Of a stretch of DNA of 64,000 nt, positions 1 to 9,088 are shown piece by piece. Both the position numbers and the translations under genes were made by a program. Each line of letters begins with the position of its first letter. Position 1 is the first letter of the stretch. The notes below the pieces were generated by a model. That model was not told the DNA's origin and made no database searches. It saw nothing but the letters and a program-made list of their open reading frames with translations. The DNA comes from Thermoplasmata archaeon (lineage in GTDB: Archaea > Thermoplasmatota > Thermoplasmata > Lutacidiplasmatales > UBA184), in contig JAKAWX010000005.1 in NCBI GenBank assembly GCA_021816865.1, positions 62,001 through 126,000 of the forward strand. Reading direction: 5' to 3'.

Positions 1-767
1 GAGACCAGGATGCCCCGGGCGCCGTGGTCGACGGCGCGTCGCGCGTCCGGCCCGGTCAAGATCCCCTTGACGACGATCGGGAGCCGGGTCGCCTCGCTTA
101 GCTGGTCGAGGACCTCCCAGGTCGCTCCCGCGTCCGAGCGCAGCCGGAACTCCTCCCCCTGGAGGAGGGGCGCGCGTGACGGGGGCACGACGTCGGCCCC
201 GTTGCCGACCGGGACGCTCGCGTCGATCGCGAACCCGCCCTGTGCCTGACGGTCGCGGCTACCGAGGACCGGCACGTCGGCCGTCAGGACGATCGCGGCG
301 TAGCCGGCACGCTCCGCCCGCTCGACGAGGCTCTTCGAGACGGTGAAGTCGGGCTGGAGGTAGAGCTGGAACCAGCGCACGCCGTCCCCCGAGGCGGCGG
401 CGATCTCCTCGAGCGAGCGGGAGGAGAGGGTCGAGAACGCGCCGAGGAGGCCCGCGTCGCGCGCCGCGCGGGCGACCGCCACCTCTCCGTCGGGATGGAT
501 CATGCCCTGGTAGGCGGTCGGCGCGACGAAGAACGGTGCGCGGACGCGCCGGCCGAGGACGGTCGTCGAGAGATCGAGGGCCGTCACGTCCACGAGGACG
601 CGGGGCTTCAGGCTGCGCCGGCGGAACGCCGCCAGGTTCGCGGCGAGCGTTCGCTCGTCGCCGGAGCCGCCCTGAATGTACGCCCAGACATGGTCGAGCA
701 CTCGGTGCGAGGCGCTCTCCTCGAGGTCACGGAGCGTGCGGAACCCGTACGCGAGCTGGTCGTCCAC
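1..767 (-). CDS. FMN-dependent 2-hydroxyacid oxidase/dehydrogenase, C-terminus missing
   Basis: This gene runs off the left edge, so it is absent from the ORF track; I translated it from the reverse complement. About 255 residues are present from a GTG start. The reading includes 'WAYIQGGSGDERT', 'FVAPTAYQGMIHPDGE', 'STLSSRSLEEIA', 'WFQLYLQPD' and 'PIVVKGILTGPDA', which is the TIM-barrel FMN-binding pattern of the lactate/glycolate oxidase family; the Lys of 'VVKG' is the usual flavin-contacting residue. The family oxidises L-2-hydroxyacids such as lactate or glycolate to 2-oxoacids. The C-terminal part with the catalytic His and Arg lies outside the window, so substrate and electron acceptor cannot be judged. 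The family is firm; the exact start is moderately sure. Confidence 0.9.
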   Translation of the reverse strand, partial: MDDQLAYGFRTLRDLEESASHRVLDHVWAYIQGGSGDERTLAANLAAFRRRSLKPRVLVDVTALDLSTTVLGRRVRAPFFVAPTAYQGMIHPDGEVAVARAARDAGLLGAFSTLSSRSLEEIAAASGDGVRWFQLYLQPDFTVSKSLVERAERAGYAAIVLTADVPVLGSRDRQAQGGFAIDASVPVGNGADVVPPSRAPLLQGEEFRLRSDAGATWEVLDQLSEATRLPIVVKGILTGPDARRAVDHGARGILV

Positions 768-918
768 GGTCGTTGAAAGGCTCGACCGGCCGAGGGGCCC
801 GCCGGACTTGAAAGCATCGATGACTCAGGTCCCCGAGCGGCCGGCGGACGGGGGGAGGGCCGGGGGCCTCCGAGGCCCCGGCCGCCGGCCGAGGCGCCGA
901 GAGGGGTCGGGGATACCT

Positions 919-926
919 TCATAAAG
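919..926 (+). promoter_or_regulatory. TATA-like box for the following membrane protein
   Basis: The AT-rich octamer 'tcataaag' stands out in GC-rich DNA. Its centre lies 27 bases before the GTG at 950, the spacing expected for an archaeal TATA box and a leaderless transcript. Confidence 0.5.
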
Positions 927-949
927 GTAGAGCGCGCGTTTCATTGGTC

Positions 950-1726
950 GTGACCGCGTCCAGTCCCTCGCTCGAATGGCCCAAGTGGCCGCGATGGAAG
1001 CTCCCCGAGGTGCCTTCGCCGGATACCTCCGAAGGTCGGCTCGTCATCCTCGGCGTGCTCGTTGCGGCGGTCTACGTCCTCTTGCTCCTTGCCGACAACA
1101 CCGCCCTGGCCGACCAGGCGGGCGCCTTCGTGCCCCTCCTTCTGGTCCTCGGTACGGTGATCATGTTTTCCATCGGTGGCATGCTCGGTGCGGACGAGGC
1201 TCGCCAGCGCCACTTTGAGCTCGAGCTCGCCCGGACGGTCGCCGTCCACTCGGGGGCCGGACAGCTCCCCGAACCGAACACCCCGCTCGGCCGGGTCCTC
1301 GTGGAGTACCTGCGCAGCGCCGAGGAGACGCGCGAGCACGGCCGGATCCACGCCTACGCCGCCGGACCGGCGCTCTACGGAGCGGCCGCTGCGCTCGGCG
1401 CCGCGATCTTCTGGGGGATCGGCCTCGCGACCGGTACGATCTGGCTCGGCTACCTTGCGGTGGTCGTTGAGCTTCCGGCGATGGTTCTGCTCGCGTTCTC
1501 GGTCGCGATGCTCGCGAACGGCTCGCGTCGGGTCCGAACGACCGCCGGCTTCACCGTTTTGACGCCGCACCGGTGGCGGCAGCACGAGACCCGCAGCTCC
1601 GCGCTCGACGAAGCGCTTACGACCCTTCCCTGGCTCAAGGAAGCCGCGGAGACGATGGCGGCGCCCCGGCGAACCACAACCGCCCTCGCGCCGATAAGCG
1701 CGGGCGCCGCCGACGCCCAGCCCTGA
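950..1726 (+). CDS. Four-helix membrane protein, unknown function
   Basis: About 258 residues with four clear hydrophobic segments in two pairs, near residues 28-47, 55-80, 140-163 and 170-192. Between the pairs is a soluble, acidic and arginine-containing loop ('LRSAEETREHGRIH'). The C-terminus is Ala-rich and soluble. The ORF track starts at TTG 944; I prefer GTG 950 because of the TATA box 27 bases upstream. No family motif was recognised. It stands alone between the oxidase (divergent) and a flavodoxin-like gene. It is probably a real gene because of strong third-position GC bias and well-formed helices. Confidence 0.7.
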   Translation: MTASSPSLEWPKWPRWKLPEVPSPDTSEGRLVILGVLVAAVYVLLLLADNTALADQAGAFVPLLLVLGTVIMFSIGGMLGADEARQRHFELELARTVAVHSGAGQLPEPNTPLGRVLVEYLRSAEETREHGRIHAYAAGPALYGAAAALGAAIFWGIGLATGTIWLGYLAVVVELPAMVLLAFSVAMLANGSRRVRTTAGFTVLTPHRWRQHETRSSALDEALTTLPWLKEAAETMAAPRRTTTALAPISAGAADAQP

Positions 1727-2151
1727 GCGCGCGTTGCGTCCGAAGCCCGCCTCGGGGGCGGTTCCCTCCGTTCCTCTTGGAAGCGGTCGGCCGGTCCCGC
1801 GCTCTCGCACGAGCGGCCACGCGACCGGACGATGCCGGCCCGCTCGTTCCCTGACCTTCGGACGGGGGTCGCTCGCGCGTACGCGAGAGGATTCCCTTCA
1901 AGCCTGCCCGCCCTCGAGCCGGCGCAAGAGGTCGACCGGTGCCCACGCGGGGAGCGGCGGGAACCGCTTGGCCGGTCGAGCGGCGCCGACGCGTCGGGCC
2001 ACCCGCCAGCGTGCCCGGCGACCGCCGAGACGGTCCCCCAAGCTTCCCGCACCGTCCGCTGCCCTCGGGGCCGAGCGGGCCGCTCAAGTAAATTCGATTT
2101 GACCTGCGAGTGAAATATCCTCGCCCCCACCCCTCGAACGGGGAGAATGCT
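1727..2151. other. Intergenic stretch without a supported gene
   Basis: About 425 bases. The listed ORFs here are GC shadows with low-complexity Arg/Pro/Ala translations. The only notable signal is AT-rich DNA at about 2085-2120 ('gtaaattcgatttg' and 'gaaatatcc'), which probably holds the promoter of the flavodoxin-like gene. Confidence 0.5.
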
Positions 2152-2694
2152 GTGTGGGTGTACGTTCTGTTCGGAAACCGCACCGAAGGCACGGCCCGCA
2201 TCGCTCGCGCCATCGCGACGGCGGTGGACTGGTCGAACGAGGACCGGGCGAGGGCGGCCGCCGAGGTCGACCCGGCCGCGATCCGGAGCCCCGGGGTGAT
2301 CTTCCTCGGATGCGCCGCGGGCGGGTCGGAGCTGGACCGCTCGATCCGTCGGTTCCTCGACCGCCTCTCCCCGAGGACGTTCTATTCGTCGAGCTTCGCC
2401 GTGTTCGACACCCGGACCGATCCGGTCCCTCGGGTCGCCGGCTCCGGGGTCCGCCGCCTCCGCCGGGCGGTGGTGCATCGGGGCGGCCGCCTCGTGAGCC
2501 CGGGCGAGAGCTTCTACACCCCGTCGGGGGCCGATCGGGTCCCCTCCGCCGAGCTCGACCGGGCCCGGACGTGGGGGTACGGGACGATCGCCACCGCCGT
2601 GCGCCAGTTCCACGATCCCGAGGTACGCTCGGGGGTCCTCTCGATCGAGGTCCGCCACGAGCCTTGGGGGATCCCGACGCTCGTCGCGCCCTGA
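2152..2694 (+). CDS. Flavodoxin-like protein
   Basis: About 180 residues. The N-terminus 'VWVYVLFGNRTEGTARIARAI' has the strand, phosphate-loop and helix arrangement of flavodoxins, and 'GVIFLGCAAGGSELDRSIRRFL' matches the second FMN-binding strand-loop region of that fold. Flavodoxin-like proteins bind FMN and act as electron carriers or quinone reductases. The phosphate loop ('GNRTEGTA') is not the classic TxTGNT, so flavin binding is not certain. I place the start at GTG 2152, just before the first beta strand; GTG 2110 is the alternative. No partner gene is adjacent. Confidence 0.6.
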   Translation: MWVYVLFGNRTEGTARIARAIATAVDWSNEDRARAAAEVDPAAIRSPGVIFLGCAAGGSELDRSIRRFLDRLSPRTFYSSSFAVFDTRTDPVPRVAGSGVRRLRRAVVHRGGRLVSPGESFYTPSGADRVPSAELDRARTWGYGTIATAVRQFHDPEVRSGVLSIEVRHEPWGIPTLVAP

Positions 2695-2763
2695 TCGACT
2701 CCCTCGGCGCGGACCAGGTTTCACGTTCCGTCCCTCCCATCCGGAGCAACTACCCCCGAGGCG

Positions 2764-5700
2764 ATGGGCGCGCGGGCGCCCATGACCCCTCGGCGATACG
2801 GCGGCACCCTCTTCGCGGCGGCGGCTCTGCTGACCGCTGCCTTGGTCCTCCTGTCGGGGGTGGGGCCGGGCCGCGGACCCGCCCCCGCTCGGGGAGCGCT
2901 CTCGGGAGTTCACCGGACTCCGGGGGAGCCGGCTTCGCCCTCGGAAGGTCGAACGACGGTCGGAGGGATTCCCCGCATCCTGTCGGACCGGGCGCTCGAG
3001 GCCACGCTCGCGGGCCGCAACGTCCCCGCCTTCGACGTTCGACCCCCCGACTTCGCGGCCGAGGGGCCGCGGCGAGCGGGACCGGTCGAGCCCACGTACG
3101 ACCGCGCTCCGGCGCCGATGGGCGTCGCGGATCTCGGGCTGAGCGGACCGCCCGCGGACCCCACCGGGTATTCCCTCGCCACGACGAGCGTGGAAGGCTC
3201 CGCGAACCTCACCGACGCGCGGTCGGTCTACCTCGACGGCGGGGGACCCGACACGTTCTCGGTCCAACTCGCGGCCGTCGCGACGGGGGTGTCGCTCCTC
3301 GGGAACGCGTCGTACGAGTTCTGGGCGGAGGAGTTCATCACCTACAGCCCATCGTCCGAACAGCTCACCTTCGGCGATAACCTCTGGAACTTCTCGGCTC
3401 CCGGCGCGGGCTTCCCGTCGGGCACCCTGTTCGCGCACGGGGCGAACGGCTCGCTCGTCGCGCCGGCGTTCTATTACGCGACGGGTCCGACGCTCCACCT
3501 GCCGTACCCGTTCGAGGTCTCGCTCTACCTCAACGCGAGCCTCGCGGGGGACCGGTCGACAATCTTCTTCAATGGCTCGCTTCGCGCGGCCGGCCGGGAG
3601 TGGTCGGGGTCGGTCGACGAGGCGGTCTTCGACTCGGGCTCGACCGCCCCGACGGCCCCGGGTCCGCCGGTGTTCCGGATCGACGGCTCCGCCTACGGCC
3701 CGACTGGACTCCCGAACGACATCGAGCTCGTCGTCGTCGGGAGCGGCTCCGGGGACACGACGACCTTCTTCCGCGCCAACGCGACGCTGGCGCTCGCGAC
3801 ACGGAACGCGTCGAGCGGCGGGTTCGAATCGGTCCCGACAGCGCTCGACGCCGGGTCGGATTCCGGCGAGACGAGCGACGGCCTCGCCGTCTGGGCCGTC
3901 GCGGGCCGCCCCCCGGCGCACCTCGGCGGTGGTCCGTCGTTCGTTGGCCCCCTCTTCGGTACCGGCGACGGCGCCGGCTCCCGTGCGGTGACGATCTCGG
4001 TCGTCCCGGCGAACGCGTTCCTGTTCGTCAACCGCGGCTCCGCGCGCAACGATAGCGGCGCCGAATGGGCCCCGACGGCTCCGACCGGGTCGTCCACGTT
4101 CCGCCTGCCGAACGTCGGTCCTTACTTACTCGAGGTCGAGCTGAGCGGCCATGCCCCTATCGGGCTCGCGATCGACCCTCCTCCGAACGGCAGCGTGTCG
4201 GTGACCGTCACCCTCGCCCCGGACCCGGCCGCGGGCGTCTACACGCCTCTCTTCGCCTGGGGGAACGGCGAGCTCTCCAGCATCTCCTCCTCCGGGGATG
4301 GCTCTCGAGGCGACCCGTTCGTGGTGTACGCCCGCGAGCCCGGCCCGCTCGACGCCGAGTTCGCGGCGTGGAACGACTTCGAGTTTCCGGTCTTCCCCGG
4401 TCTCCTCCTCGTCGACACTTCCGCCTTCGTCACCGTGACGCCACCGCCGCTGACGGTCGACTTCCCCGCTCCGATGGCGGCCGAGGCCCGGGCGCTCGGA
4501 CTTCCCTCGACCGACGAGCTCGGGCTCGAGCTCTGGAACGTCACGAACGCGGTGGTCCACGACGGTCCGGCGGTGAGCGGCTGGTCGTCGGCGAACCTCG
4601 CGCCGTTCCCCGAAGGGGAGCTCCTCGCCGTCGACGCGTACGGCGACCTGATCGCGAAGAACAGCTTCGAGGACGAAGGGTGCGGCATCACGTTGGTCGG
4701 AGGCACGGGCGATGTCGTCTGGGGGAACACCTTCACGAGCGTCGCGGTCAACGCCTCCGGCCCGTCCGCGGTGCTCGACGGCGGAGGCAACGTCACGGCC
4801 GTGACATCGGTCGAATCGGGCGATCTCGTGTACAACAACGTCTTCCGGGTCCCGGTCGGCGGAAACACCCCCTCGTTCGAGGGCCTCGGTGTTCCGGGAT
4901 CCCCCGCGGGCGGGCTGTCGGTACCGTCGTGGAACGTCTCGCGCGAGCCGGCGTCTGAAGTGCGAACGGTCCTTGGGGTGCCGCTGACGGGAAGCATCCT
5001 CGGCACGGAGTACCAGGGCGGGAACGTCTGGACGGAGTACGGCACCCGGGCCGCGCCGTACGGCGTCCTTCCGCTGAACGCGTCCGGGAGGATCGATCGA
5101 GGGGGTGATTACGTACCCCTCGTTCCGTTCGTCCTCTATCCGGTGTCGTTCGTCGTCGTGGGGCTGCCGGCCGGAACGCCCTGGACCGTCACGACGCCCG
5201 GCGCCGTCGTGACGACGAGCGGGAACGCCTCGCGCCTCTACGACCCGAACGGGAGTTACTCCTACGGGATCAGCTCGGTTCCCGGCTACGCGGCCGTCCT
5301 CAACGGCACCGTCGAGGTTTCGGGGGAAAGCGTGACGGTCACGACGACGTTCGTGCTCAAGGGCACGCTGACGTTCGTCGAGACCGGGCTGCCCGGCGGC
5401 ATCCCCTGGTCGGTGACCGTAGCCCCGGGGTCCGATGCCGGAACTCCGCGGACGACCGCGACCACCTCGGCCGCTACGGTGAGCGTCTCCCTTATCCCCG
5501 GGCCGTACAGCTTCTTCGTCCAGGCCACCGGGTACGCCGCCGTTCCCTCGAACGGTTCGGTGGACCTCGCCGCCGGAGAGACCGTCCTCCCCGTCGCGTT
5601 CAGCCCTCCGGCGGGACCGAGCGGCGCCCCGGCCCGCGCGCTGGGAACCGCGCCCGGGCCCGAGAACGTTCGGTCGGGCGAATCGGCACGGGTTCGTGAC

Positions 5701-5916
5701 CCCTCGCCTCGCCGGGGGACGCCGGCGGGGCGGAACCGGCGCCGGGTCCTCCGGGGGAGCGTCCGCGGTGGGGCGACACGGCCGGCACGCCCGGGTCCCG
5801 CGGCCGGGCCGGTCGAGAGAACCGCGCGACGGCGGCGAGCTTCGATTGGCCCACCGTTTCCCTTGCCGAGAGGAGGTCGCGGACGAGACACTCGCCGCCG
5901 TCGCCCCAATGGCTGA
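2764..5916 (+). CDS. Thermopsin-like secreted/surface protein with beta-rich C-terminal repeats
   Basis: Up to 1050 residues. A signal/anchor helix lies at about residues 14-33. Residues 110-380 resemble the thermopsin (peptidase A5) domain, for example 'SYEFWAEEFITYSPSSEQL', 'DNLWNFSAPG' and 'FYYATGPTLHLPYPFEV'; this family contains acid proteases secreted by archaea. The middle (about 500-700) has short beta-helix-like turns ('NTFTSVAVNASG'), and residues 790-950 carry two beta-sandwich repeats with 'GLPAGTPWTVT' and 'GLPGGIPWSVT', typical of Thermoplasmata surface proteins. Many N-x-S/T sites are present. ATG 2782 is an alternative start. After about residue 950 the reading becomes Arg/Gly/Pro-rich, lacks the expected C-terminal anchor and overlaps a minus-strand ORF, so the true end may lie near 5640. 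Protease activity is not proven. Confidence 0.75.
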   Translation: MGARAPMTPRRYGGTLFAAAALLTAALVLLSGVGPGRGPAPARGALSGVHRTPGEPASPSEGRTTVGGIPRILSDRALEATLAGRNVPAFDVRPPDFAAEGPRRAGPVEPTYDRAPAPMGVADLGLSGPPADPTGYSLATTSVEGSANLTDARSVYLDGGGPDTFSVQLAAVATGVSLLGNASYEFWAEEFITYSPSSEQLTFGDNLWNFSAPGAGFPSGTLFAHGANGSLVAPAFYYATGPTLHLPYPFEVSLYLNASLAGDRSTIFFNGSLRAAGREWSGSVDEAVFDSGSTAPTAPGPPVFRIDGSAYGPTGLPNDIELVVVGSGSGDTTTFFRANATLALATRNASSGGFESVPTALDAGSDSGETSDGLAVWAVAGRPPAHLGGGPSFVGPLFGTGDGAGSRAVTISVVPANAFLFVNRGSARNDSGAEWAPTAPTGSSTFRLPNVGPYLLEVELSGHAPIGLAIDPPPNGSVSVTVTLAPDPAAGVYTPLFAWGNGELSSISSSGDGSRGDPFVVYAREPGPLDAEFAAWNDFEFPVFPGLLLVDTSAFVTVTPPPLTVDFPAPMAAEARALGLPSTDELGLELWNVTNAVVHDGPAVSGWSSANLAPFPEGELLAVDAYGDLIAKNSFEDEGCGITLVGGTGDVVWGNTFTSVAVNASGPSAVLDGGGNVTAVTSVESGDLVYNNVFRVPVGGNTPSFEGLGVPGSPAGGLSVPSWNVSREPASEVRTVLGVPLTGSILGTEYQGGNVWTEYGTRAAPYGVLPLNASGRIDRGGDYVPLVPFVLYPVSFVVVGLPAGTPWTVTTPGAVVTTSGNASRLYDPNGSYSYGISSVPGYAAVLNGTVEVSGESVTVTTTFVLKGTLTFVETGLPGGIPWSVTVAPGSDAGTPRTTATTSAATVSVSLIPGPYSFFVQATGYAAVPSNGSVDLAAGETVLPVAFSPPAGPSGAPARALGTAPGPENVRSGESARVRDPSPRRGTPAGRNRRRVLRGSVRGGATRPARPGPAAGPVERTARRRRASIGPPFPLPRGGRGRDTRRRRPNG

Positions 5917-6513
5917 CGAGCGTCCAGTTACCGGGGACCCAGCGGGGCCGCGACGACGCGAGCGTCAACGAGTGTCGGATCCAGGACCTCGTCGCGAGGG
6001 GCCGACCGGCGGTGGTGGTGACGAGGGGGATTCCGTGGCGGTTCCGGAGGTCCACGAACGGGCCGCACTGCTCCGGATGCGCGGCGGCCACCGCGTCCCA
6101 CCGGTCGAGGTATGAAAGGAGGCGGAGACGTGGGGGAGTCCGGGCCACGAGACGCGCGATCGCCCGCGCCACCGGGGCCGGGAGTCTCGCTCGAGCTCGG
6201 CCCCGTAGGACGCATCGTCGGAGAGGAGGCGGGATCCAAAACGCTCCCGACGGTCGGTCGAGAGGTCTTCCGTTCGGGGGACCCGCTCGGCGGTCCGTGC
6301 CACAATAGGGAACCCGCCGGCCGGAGCGGTGGGGTCTACCGCCGGCCCGGTGATCCCGTCCGTGACGTCGACCCGACCGAACCGCCGGTCGAGGCGACGC
6401 CCGAGCCTCCGGGCCGACTCGGTCAGCCCGGGCCGGCATCGGCCCCACCGGTACATCGAAGCGACGCGACCCACCTCGCGATCGAGCGGCCCGGAAAGGT
6501 AGATGACCTCCAC
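5600..6513 (-). pseudogene. Unrecognised gene with an apparent frameshift
   Basis: Two adjacent minus-strand frames look coding in succession. The first (about 6513-6180) begins 'VEVIYLSGPLDREVGRVASMY'. The second continues from about 6180 with 'ARAIARLVARTPPRLRLL', 'EQCGPFVDLRNRHGIPLV' and 'SHWGDGGECLVRDLL'. Codon composition (GC-rich third positions) changes frame near the G/C run at 6173-6182. A one-base indel there would make a single protein of about 230-300 residues. The 3' part overlaps the end of the thermopsin-like ORF by up to 317 bases, so one of the two genes is misread at its end. I do not recognise the family. It may be a genuine decayed gene or an assembly error. Confidence 0.45.
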
Positions 6514-6628
6514 CGCCTCGCGTGAGCCGGTCGGCGGGGAGAACCCGGAGGTCGATCCGAATTGAGCCGACGCCCCCGGTAACGCCAAGCCGCTTGGCCG
6601 CTTACTCCGAGACGCGAGGGACGGTCGC

Positions 6629-7804
6629 GTGCGCGTCACCTTCTTCACCGACAGCTTCGCCCCGACGCACGACGGCGTGTCGCAGATCCTCGACCCGCTA
6701 GGGGCGGCGCTCGTGCGGCGAGGGGTCGATCTCCGTGTGGTGACCGTGCGACTTCCCGGGACCCCGAGGTTCGACCGGCGCCCGGACGGCGTCGTCGTCT
6801 ACCGGGCGCGGTCCGTTCCCCTCCCGAACTACCGACAGTACCGGGTCGCGCTCTTTCCGTATGCGGTCGGGGTCGGCCGGCCCGAGCTCCGGCAGTCGGA
6901 CGTCCTCCACCTCCACACGCCCGGCCCCGTCGGGCTGGCGGGCGAGCAGGCCGCTCGCCGCTGGGGCACACCGACCGTCGGGACGTTCCACACGAACCTC
7001 GAAGGAATGTTCCTGGCCTCGCCGCACGGGCGCCTGCGACGGCGCCTCGACCGGTCTTGGATACGTTTCGCACGGGGGCTCTGCCTGCGCGCGACGGTGG
7101 CGAGCGCGCCCACCCTCGTCGCGGCCCGAGAGTTGACCGAGGAGCTGCCGGCCGACGAGGGCCGACGCGTCCGCGTGGTCGGCAACGGGGTCGACACGCA
7201 CCGGTTCCGGCCCGGCGCGAACGACCCCGACTGGAGGGCGCGCCTCGGAACGGGGGACCGACCGCTCGTCACCTACGTCGGGCGATTGACGCGCGACAAG
7301 GGGATCGCCGTGCTCCTCGACGCCATCGCCCGCATCCCTCCGTCGCTCGACGCGACGTTCGTGATCGCCGGCGACGGGCCCGAGCGTGCGAACCTCCTCC
7401 GCCGCCTCGCCACCGACACGACGCTCCGCCGCCGGGTCCGGTACCTCGGGCCGGTCGCCGAGGCCGAGAAGCCTGCTCTGCTTGCCCAGAGCCACCTCTT
7501 CGTCCTGCCGTCCGTCGCCGACACCTCGTCGGTCGCCGTTCTCGAGGCGATGGCGTGCGGCGTAGCGCCGGTCGTGACCGACCGCGGGGGTCCGGCGGAG
7601 ATCGTCGCCGACGGGGAGACGGGGACGACCGTCGACCCTGAGGACCCGGTCGCGATCGCCGACGCGATCTCGGGGCGGCTCACCGACCGGGCCGGAACGC
7701 TCCGGCGCGCGGTCCACGCCCGGCGCTGGGTCGAGGAGCACGCGTCGATCGAGCGGACGGCCGACGAGTACCTGACGCTCTACTCGGAGCTCGTCCGAGG
7801 CTGA
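6629..7804 (+). CDS. Glycosyltransferase family 4 (GT-B fold)
   Basis: 391 residues, the normal length for GT4 enzymes. The N-terminal domain opens with 'VTFFTDSFAPTHDGVSQ' and has 'HLHTPGPVGLAG' and 'GTFHTNLEGMF', the pattern of mannosyl- and glucosyl-diacylglycerol or PimB-like enzymes. The C-terminal nucleotide-sugar domain has 'YVGRLTRDKGIAVLLDAI', 'IAGDGPER' and the donor-binding E-x7-E stretch 'SVAVLEAMACGVAPV'. It would transfer a sugar from a nucleotide donor to a lipid or glycan acceptor at the membrane's inner face. The GTG start lies about 26 bases after an AT-containing 'cttactcc' box. Its end overlaps the convergent hydrolase by 25 bases. The acceptor is unknown. Confidence 0.9.
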   Translation: MRVTFFTDSFAPTHDGVSQILDPLGAALVRRGVDLRVVTVRLPGTPRFDRRPDGVVVYRARSVPLPNYRQYRVALFPYAVGVGRPELRQSDVLHLHTPGPVGLAGEQAARRWGTPTVGTFHTNLEGMFLASPHGRLRRRLDRSWIRFARGLCLRATVASAPTLVAARELTEELPADEGRRVRVVGNGVDTHRFRPGANDPDWRARLGTGDRPLVTYVGRLTRDKGIAVLLDAIARIPPSLDATFVIAGDGPERANLLRRLATDTTLRRRVRYLGPVAEAEKPALLAQSHLFVLPSVADTSSVAVLEAMACGVAPVVTDRGGPAEIVADGETGTTVDPEDPVAIADAISGRLTDRAGTLRRAVHARRWVEEHASIERTADEYLTLYSELVRG

Positions 7805-8415
7805 CGAGAACGGTGCCGAGCGCCTGCCGCCCGACGGCGCGGTCCGGGGCGACGGAACGGCGCCCCGTGGCCCGGCACGATCGTGTCGGCGATCCGGAGC
7901 ACCCTCTTCCGCTCGCGCCGGAGGGACGCGTTGTCGCTGGCGAGCGGGTCGGGCGTTGGGCCGTCCGAGTTCCACCATAAGTGGGTGAACGCGGCGACCC
8001 CGCCCCGGGTCCCGACGAGGGTGGTGATGTCCTGGGGAGTGTGACCGGGGGTCTCGAGCAGCAGCACGGAGGGAGCGACGCGGTACCCTTCGGCGGCCCG
8101 GCTGGTCCAGAGGTCGTCGCGGTACTCGGCCCAGACATCGTGGATCCTCGCGTTCGGAAAAAGCGCGCAGTTGATGGTGTGGTCCGGATGGTGGTGGGAG
8201 AGGACGATGTCGGTGACGCTCTGCGGACGGATGCGGCGGCGGGAGAGGGGCTCGAGGATGCGGCCCGGGGAGGCGACCATGCCGGGGTCGATGATGATCC
8301 GGGACTTTCCGTCCTCGACAAACGAGACCGTCGACGCCACCCGGTCCCCGACGTACCCCGCGCAGAGCACCTCGAACGTCGCGTCGCGCGCGAAGGGGGG
8401 GATCGGCTTCGGCAT
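7780..8415 (-). CDS. Metallo-beta-lactamase-fold hydrolase
   Basis: 211 residues. The metal-binding signature 'LSHHHPDHT' (HxHxDH) is near residue 75, followed by 'LLETPGHTPQD' with the next metal-ligand His, a terminal 'VPGHGAPF' His, and 'IIIDPGMVASPG' before the signature. These are the ligands of a di-zinc or di-iron hydrolase centre. The family includes glyoxalase II, lactonases and persulfide dioxygenases; I see nothing that selects among them. A role in sulfur chemistry is possible but the gene is far from the sulfur island. The last 30 residues are Arg-rich and may be poorly conserved. Confidence 0.85.
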   Translation of the reverse strand: MPKPIPPFARDATFEVLCAGYVGDRVASTVSFVEDGKSRIIIDPGMVASPGRILEPLSRRRIRPQSVTDIVLSHHHPDHTINCALFPNARIHDVWAEYRDDLWTSRAAEGYRVAPSVLLLETPGHTPQDITTLVGTRGGVAAFTHLWWNSDGPTPDPLASDNASLRRERKRVLRIADTIVPGHGAPFRRPGPRRRAAGARHRSRQPRTSSE

Positions 8416-8686
8416 GACGCTCGCTTGCGGTAGCGGCCCCGAGACTTAACGCCGTGGGTGCCCAGGGCCGCGCCGGAGTCCCGTTGACCGCGGGCGAGGT
8501 CCCCCACGCCGCACGGCCGACGGACCGACCGCCTCACGACGGTCCCCGAGCCGGCGCGACGCAACCCACTTGAGGGACCTCGACCATGGGTTCCTGACGA
8601 CCGAGACGCCGCGGCAGGGCGGGGAGAGGCGTACCTTCCTTACCGGCGTCGCAGCCACGACGGGGAAGCGGAAGCGGGTGGGACGG

Positions 8687-9040
8687 ATGGCGAACGGCGA
8701 CTCGGCCCAACGGCTGTGGAGCTGGACCGGCGTTCCGTCCCTCGAGAGCTTCCGGGGCCCGGTCGCGTCGTTCTGGCGCGGCCTCGGCTACCAGGTGACG
8801 TGGCACCAGAACGAGCTCACCGGGGAGCGGGAGCTCGAGGGGCAGCACCGCGAGTTCCGGGCCGACCTCGCCCAGCCGACGGCGGGGACCGTCGAGGTCC
8901 GATGTCTCGTCCGGTTCCACGGCGCGACGCCCGCCGTTCTGAGGGCCAACGAGGTGTACCGTCCCGAGATCCTGCTTCACCTCCTCGGGGATGCGCTCAC
9001 GAAGGGATTCGGCCCCGCGGCCCGCTCGGCCGACGGCTGA
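8687..9040 (+). CDS. Small soluble protein, unknown function
   Basis: 117 residues from ATG 8687 (GTG 8678 is an in-frame alternative; the upstream extension in the ORF track looks non-coding). The sequence 'LESFRGPVASFWRGLGYQV' and 'TVEVRCLVRFHGATPAV' suggests a compact alpha/beta domain. No motif, signal peptide or membrane segment is visible. It sits alone between two minus-strand genes. The codon pattern is like that of its neighbours, so I believe it is expressed. Confidence 0.55.
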   Translation: MANGDSAQRLWSWTGVPSLESFRGPVASFWRGLGYQVTWHQNELTGERELEGQHREFRADLAQPTAGTVEVRCLVRFHGATPAVLRANEVYRPEILLHLLGDALTKGFGPAARSADG

Positions 9041-9088
9041 GGCGCGGCGACGACCGCACGGCCTCCGCGACGGCGGACGGGCCGTCGG

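Noticed and set aside
3800-3860. Possible tRNA T-loop-like 'ggttcgaatcg'
   Set aside because: It lies within the coding frame of the thermopsin-like gene, and no acceptor or anticodon stem can be drawn.
1450-3921. 823-residue minus-strand ORF opposite the flavodoxin-like and thermopsin-like genes
   Set aside because: Low-complexity translation with no family pattern; the plus-strand genes explain the DNA.
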